From Clostridiales bacterium (GTDB lineage: Bacteria > Bacillota_A > Clostridia > Peptostreptococcales > Anaerovoracaceae), in assembly GCA_015058265.1 (NCBI GenBank), contig SVCR01000105.1, positions 1 to 6,286 on the forward strand: a DNA stretch of 6,286 bases, given 5' to 3'. Under the pieces are notes generated by a model. The model was not told where the DNA came from. It did not search any database and saw nothing but the letters and a program-made list of their open reading frames with translations. Positions 1 to 6,265 of the stretch are shown piece by piece; the first letter of the stretch is position 1, and every line of letters begins with the position of its first letter. Made by a program: the position numbers and the translations under genes.

Positions 1-591
1 CGAAGCAGATACCTGCTCCTGGGTAAAGCCGTATTTTTCTGTCATCGCCTTGAGTCCGAGAGCTTCCTCGATCGGATCGAGATCCTCTCTCTGCATATTC
101 TCTATTATCGCAACGATGGCATTCTGTCTGTCGTCAAAATCCCTGACGATACAAGGGACTTTTCTGAGCCCTGCGATCCTTGACGCGCGCCACCGTCTCT
201 CACCGGCGACTAGCTCATAGCCGCCGCTGCTCTTCCTGATGATCAGCGGCTGGATGACGCCGTTAGCATTGATAGATGAAGCCAATTCCTTGAGCTTATC
301 CTCATCAAAGTTCCTGCGAGGCTGGGCGCTGTTAGGCTTTATGTCATTGATATCTATATAAAGGATCCTGTCAGTGACATCTTCTGTCTCATCCTGAGAT
401 TTTTTACTGCCGGCATTTTTCTTCCTGCTCGACTGAGACTTGCGTGCCGGAGTGCCGATATTCACAGAAGTATCTTCTGTTATTCCAATGCCATTGTCAT
501 TTTCAGCTTCGATGTTTTCATCTTCCACTATAGGGGCTGCATCCGCAAAGAGCGCATCAAGTCCCCTTCCAAGTCCTGCTTTTCTGGCCAT
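1..591 (-). CDS. parB: ParB/Spo0J chromosome partitioning protein, C-terminus cut by window edge
   Basis: ParB binds parS DNA and, in this family, acts as a CTP-dependent sliding clamp that spreads near the origin and recruits ParA and condensin. The window holds codons 1-197, with the reading frame running off the left edge. Visible parts are an N-terminal basic motif LGRGLDALF (residues 7-15), which in relatives stimulates the ParA ATPase; a low-complexity acidic then Lys/Ser-rich linker (about 20-73); the ParB N-terminal domain (about 75-175) with QPRRNF (90-95), the CTP-binding motif GERRWRA (130-136) and the second motif ENMQRED (164-170); and the start of the helix-turn-helix domain (GFTQEQVSAS, 188-197), where the sequence stops. 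The ATG lies 2 bp after the parA stop, so translation is probably coupled; only a weak GAGAG lies upstream. The missing part is the rest of the DNA-binding domain and the C-terminal dimerisation domain. The identification is very secure. Confidence 0.97.
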   Translation of the reverse strand, partial: MARKAGLGRGLDALFADAAPIVEDENIEAENDNGIGITEDTSVNIGTPARKSQSSRKKNAGSKKSQDETEDVTDRILYIDINDIKPNSAQPRRNFDEDKLKELASSINANGVIQPLIIRKSSGGYELVAGERRWRASRIAGLRKVPCIVRDFDDRQNAIVAIIENMQREDLDPIEEALGLKAMTEKYGFTQEQVSAS

Positions 592-593
592 AT

Positions 594-1379
594 CTATTTT
601 GCTCTCTTTCTGGCCCGCTCTCTGGCGAGAAACTCTTTCGTAAACTGCTGATATGCTTTCGCTCCGGGTGCAGAAGGATCATATTTTATGATAGGGACTC
701 CATAGCTCGGAGCCTCGGCAAGCCTGACATTTCTCGGAATGATAGTCTCATACATTGCGCTTCCGAAGAAATTCCTGACATCCTGAACAACTGCCTGCGA
801 AAGATTGGTCCTGCCGTCAAACATGCTGAGGATGACTCCGTCGATATACAGCTTCGGATTCAGTCTCTTCTTGACCATCTCAATGGTACTGATAAGCTGA
901 CTGACGCCTTCAAGAGCGTAGAATTCGCACTGGATCGGTACTAGCACGCTGTCGACTGCCGTAAGTGAGTTGATCGTAAGAATTCCAAGAGAAGGAGGGC
1001 AGTCAACGAGTATATAATCATAATCTGCTTTGACTGTGTCTATCACTCTCTTGAGCCTTCCCTCACGTCCTTCGAGATGGGCAAGCTCAACTTCAGCTCC
1101 GGCAAGGTCAACGCTCGCCGGGATGATGTGAAGATTTTCCGTATTGGTCGGAAGAACTGCTTTCCGCACGTCAAAAGATGTATCGATAAGTGCATCATAC
1201 AGTGTAGTCTTCAATGTGCGTTTTCTGATTCCGATACCGCTTGTCGTATTGCCCTGCGGATCTATATCCACCATAAGAACCTTCTTGCCTCTATTTGCAA
1301 GACAAGCGGCAAGATTGATATTGGTGGTAGTTTTTCCTACTCCGCCTTTCTGATTAAAAATAGCAATTGCTTTGCCCAT
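594..1379 (-). CDS. parA: ParA/Soj chromosome partitioning ATPase
   Basis: This is a Walker-type ATPase of 261 residues, close to the usual length of chromosomal Soj. It binds DNA non-specifically as an ATP dimer and is released by ParB, which drives origin segregation and in relatives also influences DnaA. The deviant Walker A motif KGGVGKTTT is at residues 11-19, with the signature lysine K11 and P-loop lysine K16. VDIDPQGN follows at 38-45, Walker B YILVDCPP at about 122-129, and the family motif PRNVRLAEAPSYG at 215-227. The DGRTNLSQAV segment (188-197) carries the arginine region linked to DNA binding in Soj proteins, and the C-terminus is basic (RARKRAK). The ATG is supported by a strong upstream GGGGAGGT. 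parB follows after 2 bp, forming a two-gene operon. The gene looks intact. Confidence 0.97.
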   Translation of the reverse strand: MGKAIAIFNQKGGVGKTTTNINLAACLANRGKKVLMVDIDPQGNTTSGIGIRKRTLKTTLYDALIDTSFDVRKAVLPTNTENLHIIPASVDLAGAEVELAHLEGREGRLKRVIDTVKADYDYILVDCPPSLGILTINSLTAVDSVLVPIQCEFYALEGVSQLISTIEMVKKRLNPKLYIDGVILSMFDGRTNLSQAVVQDVRNFFGSAMYETIIPRNVRLAEAPSYGVPIIKYDPSAPGAKAYQQFTKEFLARERARKRAK

Positions 1380-1384
1380 TCATT

Positions 1385-1392
1385 ACCTCCCC
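1385..1392 (-). promoter_or_regulatory. Strong ribosome binding site of parA
   Basis: On the minus strand the sequence reads GGGGAGGT. The GGAGG core sits about seven bases before the parA ATG, a near-ideal match and spacing for the 16S rRNA anti-Shine-Dalgarno. It fixes the parA start at 1379 and is the best ribosome binding site in the window. Confidence 0.85.
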
Positions 1393-1399
1393 GGAGATC

Positions 1400-1412
1400 A
1401 TGCTGCCAGCAT
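1400..1412. repeat. Perfect short inverted repeat in the parA leader
   Basis: ATGCTG and CAGCAT are perfect inverted copies around a single central C. The repeat lies 8 bp upstream of the parA ribosome binding site and downstream of the candidate promoter. The one-base centre means it could fold in RNA only after opening the inner pairs, so a protein operator is as likely as a leader hairpin. It is short enough that chance cannot be excluded. Confidence 0.4.
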
Positions 1413-1469
1413 CAATAACAAGTGTTCATCCTGCAAAACCGCATGATACCCGATTAAATACTTCCTGCT

Positions 1470-1499
1470 ATTATACTTCATTTGCAACTCTGATTTCCA
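1470..1499 (-). promoter_or_regulatory. Candidate sigma-A promoter of parA-parB
   Basis: On the minus strand a perfect -10 hexamer TATAAT (1475-1470) is preceded, 18 bp away, by TGGAAA (1499-1494), which matches the -35 consensus TTGACA at four of six positions. Transcription would start near 1463 and give a leader of roughly 85 bases before the parA ATG. A perfect inverted repeat (1498-1514) touches the -35 element. The -10 is convincing; the -35 is weak and the start site is inferred. Confidence 0.5.
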
Positions 1500-1514
1500 G
1501 CTTTCGGAAAGCTG
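1498..1514. repeat. Perfect 17-bp inverted repeat at the parA promoter
   Basis: CAGCTTTC and GAAAGCTG are perfect 8-bp inverted copies around a single G. The repeat abuts and partly overlaps the proposed -35 element of the parA promoter, where a repressor or activator operator would be expected. As RNA it could form a 7-bp stem with a three-base loop, but no T-run follows on either strand, so it is not an intrinsic terminator. Confidence 0.55.
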
Positions 1515-1781
1515 CAATGTGAGGATTAAGTGATTTTCATGGCTTTAAATTCGTGCATCTGATAATTTGTGTTGTTTTTTCTGAAATGCCACAATATATG
1601 GTGTTGCCGATTATGTTAAATGTCTTTAACCGCTTTCTTATTTTTTGTTAATTTTGCTCTTTTGAAGTCGTTCAAAATGCAGGATCCCTGCTCCTAAATT
1701 TTTAAATACTAAAATCTTTATTTAATAACTTTTCTTCCTGGATCAATTCCTAAATAAGTTGTTGTCAAGAGTTCTCCATAT

Positions 1782-1798
1782 GTGAGGATCATCCTCAC
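1782..1798. repeat. Perfect 17-bp inverted repeat upstream of parA
   Basis: GTGAGGAT and ATCCTCAC are perfect 8-bp inverted copies around a single C. The ten bases ATGTGAGGAT that begin it (1780-1789) occur again at 1517-1526, beside the parA promoter repeat. That pairs a full palindrome with a distant half-site. No terminator-like T-run follows. An operator for an unknown DNA-binding protein is the simplest reading. Confidence 0.5.
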
Positions 1799-1820
1799 TG
1801 CGGACAATCCACATGATAAG

Positions 1821-1863
1821 TTCGCATGTATGATACGCGAAAGATCAAAAGCGCTGCCGCTTT
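1821..1863. repeat. Two adjacent short inverted repeats near parS
   Basis: TTCGC (1821-1825) is inverted as GCGAA (1837-1841), with 11 bases between. AAAGCG (1848-1853) is inverted as CGCTTT (1858-1863) around a four-base loop. Both could form small hairpins in RNA from either strand. Neither is followed by a T-run. They lie between the 1782-1798 palindrome and the parS pair. Confidence 0.35.
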
Positions 1864-1906
1864 AGTTCCATTCGTCACGTACAATCATTCTTTCTATATG
1901 ATAAAT

Positions 1907-1922
1907 TGTTTCACGTGAAACA
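1907..1922. promoter_or_regulatory. parS site 1 (ParB loading site)
   Basis: This is a perfect copy of the bacterial parS palindrome, TGTTTCACGTGAAACA. Symmetry extends one more base pair on each side (1906-1923). In this family ParB binds here as a dimer, closes into a CTP-dependent clamp and spreads along neighbouring DNA. It lies about 0.5 kb upstream of the parA start, so the site and its binding proteins are encoded together. Confidence 0.95.
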
Positions 1923-1932
1923 ATCTCCTTAA

Positions 1933-1948
1933 TGTTTCACGTGAAACA
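1933..1948. promoter_or_regulatory. parS site 2 (ParB loading site)
   Basis: This is a second perfect TGTTTCACGTGAAACA, with its palindrome extending to 20 bp (1931-1950). Its centre is 26 bp from the centre of site 1, about two and a half helical turns, and 10 bp separate the two cores. It lies just beyond the rsmG terminator. The copies share the core but differ in the outer flanks. Confidence 0.95.
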
Positions 1949-1972
1949 TTGTGAAGCTGAAAAGATAGAAAT

Positions 1973-1999
1973 AAAAAACCGCCCCCGTATAAGGGCGGC
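1973..1999 (-). terminator. Intrinsic terminator of the mnmE-mnmG-rsmG unit
   Basis: On the minus strand a GC-rich stem CCGCCC/GGGCGG (six pairs, eight-base loop, one further G-U pair possible) is followed directly by six T residues. It starts about 23 bp after the rsmG stop, where a Rho-independent terminator is expected. It separates the RNA modification genes from parA, implying that parA has its own promoter. Confidence 0.92.
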
Positions 2000-2021
2000 A
2001 CTTATTTTAACTGCAAGGCAA

Positions 2022-2681
2022 TCAATATTTGTCTATAACGATTATCACATGTCCTGATACTCCGTCATCTTCCAGCCCGGCCGATTCGATCCGGTCCAGC
2101 CTTCCTCTGTATTTCTTCAGCTTCTTTTCAGCGGCAGTCAGTTCATTCTCATATCCGATACCTTTATAAGCTGCCAGACTCCCTCCTTTTCTTACGAAAG
2201 GCAGGCACCAGCCTGTGAGCTTATCCATCGAAGCAACTGCTCTGGAAACGCAGAGATCAAATTGTTCTTTGTACTCCGGTTTATTCTGGATCTCTTCTGC
2301 TCTGGCATGAACAGTTCTGATGTTAGTAATCCCCAGAGTTTCAGCAAACTCATCAATTACCTTCAATCGCTTCAGCGTTGAGTCGAGCAGAATAAAACTC
2401 TTATCCGGATCTGCGATCGCGAGCAATGAACCCGGAAATCCTGTGCCAGTACCGACATCTATAACAGTCTTCGCATTAATATATTCAGGAAGTGAAGTAA
2501 CAGCCAGAGAATCAGCAAGATGCTTCTGCATGGCTTCATCACGGTCTCTTACCGCAGTCAGATTGATAAACTTGTTCCGGTCCAAAACCATATCAATATA
2601 TGATACCAGCTTCTCCGTCTTTTCTGTACCATACTTCCCGGTCAGTTCCTCAATTAATTGTTCTGTCTTGATATTACTCAT
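2022..2681 (-). CDS. rsmG: 16S rRNA (guanine-N7) methyltransferase RsmG
   Basis: RsmG (formerly GidB) uses S-adenosylmethionine to methylate N7 of the guanine corresponding to E. coli G527 in the 530 loop of 16S rRNA; loss of the enzyme often gives low-level streptomycin resistance. Counting from the ATG at 2681 the protein has 219 residues. The conserved INLTAV is at 39-44, SAM-binding motif I DVGTGTGFPG at 75-84, the acidic end of strand 2 in LLDS (D100), and SRAVA at 146-150. The GTGTG form differs slightly from the common GTGAG. An in-frame TTG at 2711 would add ten residues and leaves only 13 bp after mnmG, but the residues before the YIDM motif match the family spacing better from the ATG. 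Neither start has a good ribosome binding site. A strong terminator follows. The function is secure; the start is uncertain. Confidence 0.95.
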   Translation of the reverse strand: MSNIKTEQLIEELTGKYGTEKTEKLVSYIDMVLDRNKFINLTAVRDRDEAMQKHLADSLAVTSLPEYINAKTVIDVGTGTGFPGSLLAIADPDKSFILLDSTLKRLKVIDEFAETLGITNIRTVHARAEEIQNKPEYKEQFDLCVSRAVASMDKLTGWCLPFVRKGGSLAAYKGIGYENELTAAEKKLKKYRGRLDRIESAGLEDDGVSGHVIIVIDKY

Positions 2682-2724
2682 GCGCAAACCACTATGCTTC
2701 TGCAAATTCAAACTCAGTAATCTT

Positions 2725-4716
2725 TCAGTGAGCTCTCATCTCTTTCTCGAGATATATGAGCAGGACATTGATATCAGCAGGGGATACACCGGATATCCTG
2801 CTGGCCTGTCCGAGTGTGATCGGCCTTATTTCCGACAGCTTCTGTCTGGCTTCGATCCTGAGTCCACCGATAGAATTATAATCAAGATGTTCACTCAGGT
2901 GCTTGTTCTCCAGATTCTTGAGCTTCTCTACTTCATTGATCTGTTTCCGGATATAGCCGTCATATTTAAGCATGACTTCTATCTCAGTTCTTTCATTGAC
3001 TCCGAGTTGAGGTCTGCTCTCATCATCTATCTCAGCAAGATCTTTATAAGAGATGGAAGGTCTTCTGAGGATGTCCGCGAAAGTCTGATTACCGGTCTGA
3101 GATATATCTCTGATCCTGCGCTCTGCGATATCTTCGCTCAGATCATTCTTTACCTCTTCCACCTCGTGTTTGATCAGGAAGCTTCTGAAAGAATCTATAT
3201 CTGTCTTTTTATTCCTCAATCTTTCGATCTCTATATCGACTTTGTTCTTTTTATCAATATATAAGTTGTATCTCTCTTCTGTGACCGGACCATATTCATA
3301 TCCAAGCTCAGTGAGCCTTCTGTCCGCATTGTCCTGTCTCAGCAGAAGTCTGTATTCCGCTCTTGATGTCATGATCCTGTAAGGCTCATTAGTCCCTTTG
3401 GTAACAAGGTCATCGATAAGAACTCCGATATAAGCCTGATCCCGGCGGAGTATAAGAGGATCCTTATTCCTGATCTTCCTGACAGCATTGATCCCGGCGA
3501 TCAGACCCTGAGCTGCGGCCTCCTCATATCCGGAACTGCCGTTGAACTGTCCCGCACAGAACAATCCATCAAGGATCTTGCTTTCCAGGCTTGGCTTCAG
3601 CGACAGCGGATCGATACAGTCATATTCTATCGCGTATGCCGGACTGACGATCTCAGCGTGTTCAAGGCCCGGAATAGTAGCGTAGAAAGCATGCTGTACA
3701 TCCTCAGGAAGACTGGAACTCATACCTTGTATGTACATCCAGTCTGTATCCAGGCCCTCTGGTTCGACAAAGAGCTGGTGTCTCTTTCTGTCTTTGAATC
3801 GCGATACTTTGTCCTCGATAGACGGACAGTATCTTGGGCCAACGCCGACTATATTTCCGGAATACATTGCAGATCTTTCGATGTTATCCAGAATTATACG
3901 ATGTGTCTCTTCGTTAGTATAAGACAGCCAGCAGGAGATCTGATCTATATCATATTCCTTATCTTCATTCAGAAAGCTGAACGGAACGATTACTTCATCA
4001 CCTTTCTGTTCCTTCATGGCAGAATAATCGAGAGTATCTCTCAGCATTCTCGCCGGTGTTCCTGTCTTGAATCTCCTGATAGGAAATCCGGCGTTCCTCA
4101 AATACTCGCCCAGTGCGCATGCAGGAGGAAGTCCCGCCGGACCGGAAACAGTTACATCATCACCGATGAATATCTTCCCGCCGAGAAATGTACCGGTGCA
4201 TATGATAACAGCATCTGACGGAAATATCCTTCCGTCTGCTGTCTTTACTCCTGTAACTCTTCCGCCGGAAGTGTAACCCGCAGCGGACTTCTCAACATCC
4301 GGAACATGATCATCCGTAATAAGCTCTGTGACCTCTTCACATATAAGATCAAGACCATCCTGCTCAGTGATGGTCTTCAGCATCTCCTCATGATATCTGT
4401 GCTTATCGGCCTGTGCTCTGAGAGAGTGGACTGCCGGTCCCTTGGAAGTGTTGAGCATTTTAGACTGGATGAAAGTCTTATCTATATTGATGCCCATCTC
4501 CCCGCCGAGGGCATCCACTTCTCTTACAAGATGGCCTTTGCCGGTTCCGCCGATAGACGGATTGCATGGCATCATGGCAACAGAATCGACATCTGTACAG
4601 AACAAAGCTGTTTTCATGCCCATTCTGGCCGCAGCAAGTCCGGCCTCGCAGCCTGCGTGACCGGCGCCGATAACTATCACATCATATTTGAAATCATTAT
4701 GTTCAGTTTGTCTCAT
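2725..4716 (-). CDS. mnmG: tRNA uridine-5-carboxymethylaminomethyl modification enzyme MnmG (GidA)
   Basis: MnmG is the FAD-dependent partner of MnmE. The complex installs (carboxymethyl)aminomethyl groups at C5 of wobble U34 in tRNAs reading split codon boxes, using glycine or ammonium and methylene-tetrahydrofolate. Counting from the ATG at 4716 it has 663 residues. It shows the Rossmann motif GAGHAG (17-22), [12 protein letters not shown] containing the conserved Cys51, TGTFLGGK (about 174-181), the family signature [15 protein letters not shown] with Cys297 (about 293-307), [15 protein letters not shown] (about 390-404), [15 protein letters not shown] (about 451-465), and the C-terminal helical tRNA/MnmE-binding region. 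A TTG five codons upstream (4731) is also in frame, but the nearest ribosome site AGAAGG (4732-4737) would touch it directly, so I prefer the ATG, although 15 bases is long. A stretch near residues 135-152 looks longer than in well-known relatives. Confidence 0.96.
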   Translation of the reverse strand: MRQTEHNDFKYDVIVIGAGHAGCEAGLAAARMGMKTALFCTDVDSVAMMPCNPSIGGTGKGHLVREVDALGGEMGINIDKTFIQSKMLNTSKGPAVHSLRAQADKHRYHEEMLKTITEQDGLDLICEEVTELITDDHVPDVEKSAAGYTSGGRVTGVKTADGRIFPSDAVIICTGTFLGGKIFIGDDVTVSGPAGLPPACALGEYLRNAGFPIRRFKTGTPARMLRDTLDYSAMKEQKGDEVIVPFSFLNEDKEYDIDQISCWLSYTNEETHRIILDNIERSAMYSGNIVGVGPRYCPSIEDKVSRFKDRKRHQLFVEPEGLDTDWMYIQGMSSSLPEDVQHAFYATIPGLEHAEIVSPAYAIEYDCIDPLSLKPSLESKILDGLFCAGQFNGSSGYEEAAAQGLIAGINAVRKIRNKDPLILRRDQAYIGVLIDDLVTKGTNEPYRIMTSRAEYRLLLRQDNADRRLTELGYEYGPVTEERYNLYIDKKNKVDIEIERLRNKKTDIDSFRSFLIKHEVEEVKNDLSEDIAERRIRDISQTGNQTFADILRRPSISYKDLAEIDDESRPQLGVNERTEIEVMLKYDGYIRKQINEVEKLKNLENKHLSEHLDYNSIGGLRIEARQKLSEIRPITLGQASRISGVSPADINVLLIYLEKEMRAH

Positions 4717-4727
4717 AATAACCGGTA

Positions 4728-4850
4728 TCAACCTTCTAAGTCATATTCAACGGAAATATCTACATCATAATCAGGATAAAGCGCTTTGATCCCGGAGCAG
4801 AACTGTTCTGCAATAGATTTCCTGTCTTTTCTATAGACAGTTTTATTTTC
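4728..4850 (-). other. Unexplained open frame between mnmE and mnmG, no standard start codon
   Basis: The 126-bp gap between mnmE and mnmG is open in one frame for 40 codons, from just after a TAG at 4853-4851 to a TGA at 4730-4728. Its last part reads like protein: the residues include AEQFCSGIKALYPDYDVDIS and end in EYDLEG. The mnmG ribosome site overlaps its final codons. No ATG, GTG or TTG lies in this frame. The best possible start is an ATT (4814-4812) five bases after AGGA. Relative to mnmE the frame is +1, so it could be read only by a frameshift at the mnmE stop or from a rare start. It may be a decayed gene end or chance. I do not recognise the peptide. Confidence 0.25.
4822..4840. 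repeat. Small hairpin directly after mnmE
   Basis: CTGTCT (4822-4827) and AGACAG (4835-4840) form a 6-bp stem with a seven-base loop, two bases beyond the mnmE stop. Read on the plus strand, the stem is followed by TTTTATTTT and resembles a weak intrinsic terminator for antisense transcription. Read on the minus strand no T-run follows, so mnmE-mnmG transcription should pass. Confidence 0.4.
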
Positions 4851-6249
4851 CTAAACAAAATTTACTGAAGACTGCATTTATGATATCCTCACCGGCTTCT
4901 TCACCAATGATCTTACCGAGAGATTCATAAGCATATCTTGCTGATAATTCGGCGACCTCCATAGGTTCACCGTTCTGCAGCATATTAATAGCTTCATCGA
5001 GATTCATCTCAGCATTTCTGAGCATCTGGATATGTCTTTCATTGCTGACGATATTCATCTCTCCCGTAGCAGCGACTGCAAGGCCGAACATGCTGCCGAC
5101 AGCTTCGGATATCTTCTCTGCTGCTTCGACCGCTCCTTTTCCTATAAGTGAGGTGCTGATTATCTTCGCACCCGGCAGTCTGCTTTCAACAGAATCCTCT
5201 GTTACTGTCGATCCGAGATCATTCTTATTGATCACAACGAGCATATGATCCGTACTCATACTCTCAAGATATCTGATAACAGCATCATCTTCTTCATTCA
5301 GATCTCTGCTGCCGTCTAATACGAGTATGATGAGGTCAGCCATCGCAAGAGCCTTCTCAGTTTTCTCGATACCGATCTTTTCGACTTTGTCATCTGTCTC
5401 ATGCAAACCGGCTGTATCTACAAGAACGATAGGTATACCGCTCAGAGATACAGTCTCCTCAACAGTATCTCTGGTAGTTCCCGGAACGTCCGTAACGATA
5501 ACTCTTCCTTCTCCGAGAAGAGCATTCATCAGCGAACTCTTACCTGCATTAGGCTTGCCGACTATCACTGCACGGACTCCTTCTCTGGCGATCCTGCCGA
5601 TCGAAGCAGTATCCAGGAGATCCTCGACCTCCGACAGGACCCATCTGAGCTGTCCGGCAAGGCCGCTCTCTGATGATTCTCCGATATTATCCTCGTCCTC
5701 ATCCGGGTAATCGATATTAACAGCCATCTCCGCTAACGTATCCAGAAGGGAAGAGCGGATCTCCGTGACAGCATCACGCAGTCGTCCTTCTCTCTGTCTC
5801 TCAGCGATACCAAGAGAAACATCTGTCCTTGCACGTATGATATCTATGACTGCTTCCGCCTGTGAGAGATCCATCTTGCCATTGAGGAAAGCGAGCTTGG
5901 TAAATTCACCCGGCTCTGCCAGCCTGACACCTTCTATACCTGAATCAAGAATAGTCCGCATTATCTCTCTCAACGAAACATTACTTCCGTGAGCCTGGAT
6001 CTCCAGAACATCCTCACCGGTATATGTTCTCGGCGCTTTCATATAAATAAAAATAGCCTGATCTATAGCATCATCCGGATCCCCATTACGAAGGACCCTC
6101 CCGAGATATGCATATCTCGGAGCCGGCTCCTCCGGACAATTAGCCATGAGACGCTTCATTATTTCAAGGCTTGCAGGACCGCTTATCCTGACTATCCCAA
6201 TTCCGCCTTCTCCCGGCGCGGTTGAAATGCCTACTACAGTTTCTGCCAT
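4843..6249 (-). CDS. mnmE: tRNA modification GTPase MnmE (TrmE)
   Basis: MnmE is a potassium-dependent GTPase that dimerises through its folate-binding N-terminal domain and works with MnmG on tRNA wobble uridine U34. The protein has 468 residues, slightly over the usual 450-460. The N-terminal domain has GGIGIVRISG (15-24), YTGEDVLEIQAHG (76-88) and PGEFTKLAFLNGKMDLSQAEA (113-133). The GTPase domain has the P-loop GKPNAGKS (231-238), GTTRDT (257-262), DTAG (278-281) and NKND (341-344). The C-terminal Cys-Leu-Gly-Lys ends the protein, with Cys465 matching the conserved C-terminal cysteine. In PGEFTKLAF a leucine stands where many relatives have arginine. The ATG at 6249 is supported by the family N-terminus and an AGGAG (6261-6265) 11 bases upstream. 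The frame stays open to the window edge, but no extension is needed. Confidence 0.97.
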   Translation of the reverse strand: MAETVVGISTAPGEGGIGIVRISGPASLEIMKRLMANCPEEPAPRYAYLGRVLRNGDPDDAIDQAIFIYMKAPRTYTGEDVLEIQAHGSNVSLREIMRTILDSGIEGVRLAEPGEFTKLAFLNGKMDLSQAEAVIDIIRARTDVSLGIAERQREGRLRDAVTEIRSSLLDTLAEMAVNIDYPDEDEDNIGESSESGLAGQLRWVLSEVEDLLDTASIGRIAREGVRAVIVGKPNAGKSSLMNALLGEGRVIVTDVPGTTRDTVEETVSLSGIPIVLVDTAGLHETDDKVEKIGIEKTEKALAMADLIILVLDGSRDLNEEDDAVIRYLESMSTDHMLVVINKNDLGSTVTEDSVESRLPGAKIISTSLIGKGAVEAAEKISEAVGSMFGLAVAATGEMNIVSNERHIQMLRNAEMNLDEAINMLQNGEPMEVAELSARYAYESLGKIIGEEAGEDIINAVFSKFCLGK

Positions 6250-6260
6250 AACTCTATGAT

Positions 6261-6265
6261 CTCCT
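6261..6265 (-). promoter_or_regulatory. Ribosome binding site of mnmE
   Basis: AGGAG on the minus strand lies 11 bases before the mnmE ATG, a slightly long but acceptable spacing. It supports the start at 6249 over any in-frame start further upstream, since the frame is open to the edge of the window. Confidence 0.6.

Larger units (their letters stand above)
1380..2021. other. Intergenic region between rsmG and parA: partition site and parA control region
   Basis: I see no gene in these 642 bp: no convincing reading frame with a start and ribosome binding site, no tRNA and no rRNA. From right to left it holds the rsmG terminator, two parS sites, a cluster of inverted repeats (1782-1863), an AT-rich tract (about 1590-1760), and then the parA promoter, leader and ribosome binding site. 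Bacillus species have noc next to rsmG; here there is none. I did not find good DnaA boxes, so I do not call an origin of replication. Confidence 0.8.

Noticed and set aside
1679..1691. GCAGG-ATC-CCTGC as a terminator or operator
   Set aside because: The arms are only 5 bp and no T-run follows directly; it is common by chance in a region of this size.
1805..1813. CAATCCACA as a possible DnaA box and the gap as an origin of replication
   Set aside because: It matches the DnaA box at seven of nine bases and stands alone; no cluster of boxes was seen. In Firmicutes the origin is normally beside dnaA, which is not in this window.
1870..1886. Third parS-like site around CACGT near 1875-1880
   Set aside because: Only the central bases match; the arms disagree with the parS consensus at most positions, so ParB binding is unlikely.
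1380..2021. A hidden noc gene or small ORF between rsmG and parA
   Set aside because: No frame of useful length with a start and ribosome binding site was seen, and no ParB-like motifs appear outside parB.
2320..3264. Long plus-strand open frame (about 314 codons) opposite rsmG and mnmG
   Set aside because: It lies wholly antisense to two strongly conserved genes, has no clear ribosome binding site and its peptide is Ser/Ile/Leu-rich without recognisable motifs. It is a shadow of the codon use of the real genes.
4067..4770. Plus-strand open frames over mnmG and the mnmE-mnmG gap
   Set aside because: They run antisense to conserved MnmG sequence and show no domain, start signal or context of their own.
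5327..5710. Plus-strand open frames opposite mnmE
   Set aside because: They are antisense to the intact GTPase domain of MnmE and have low-complexity Ser/Thr-rich translations.
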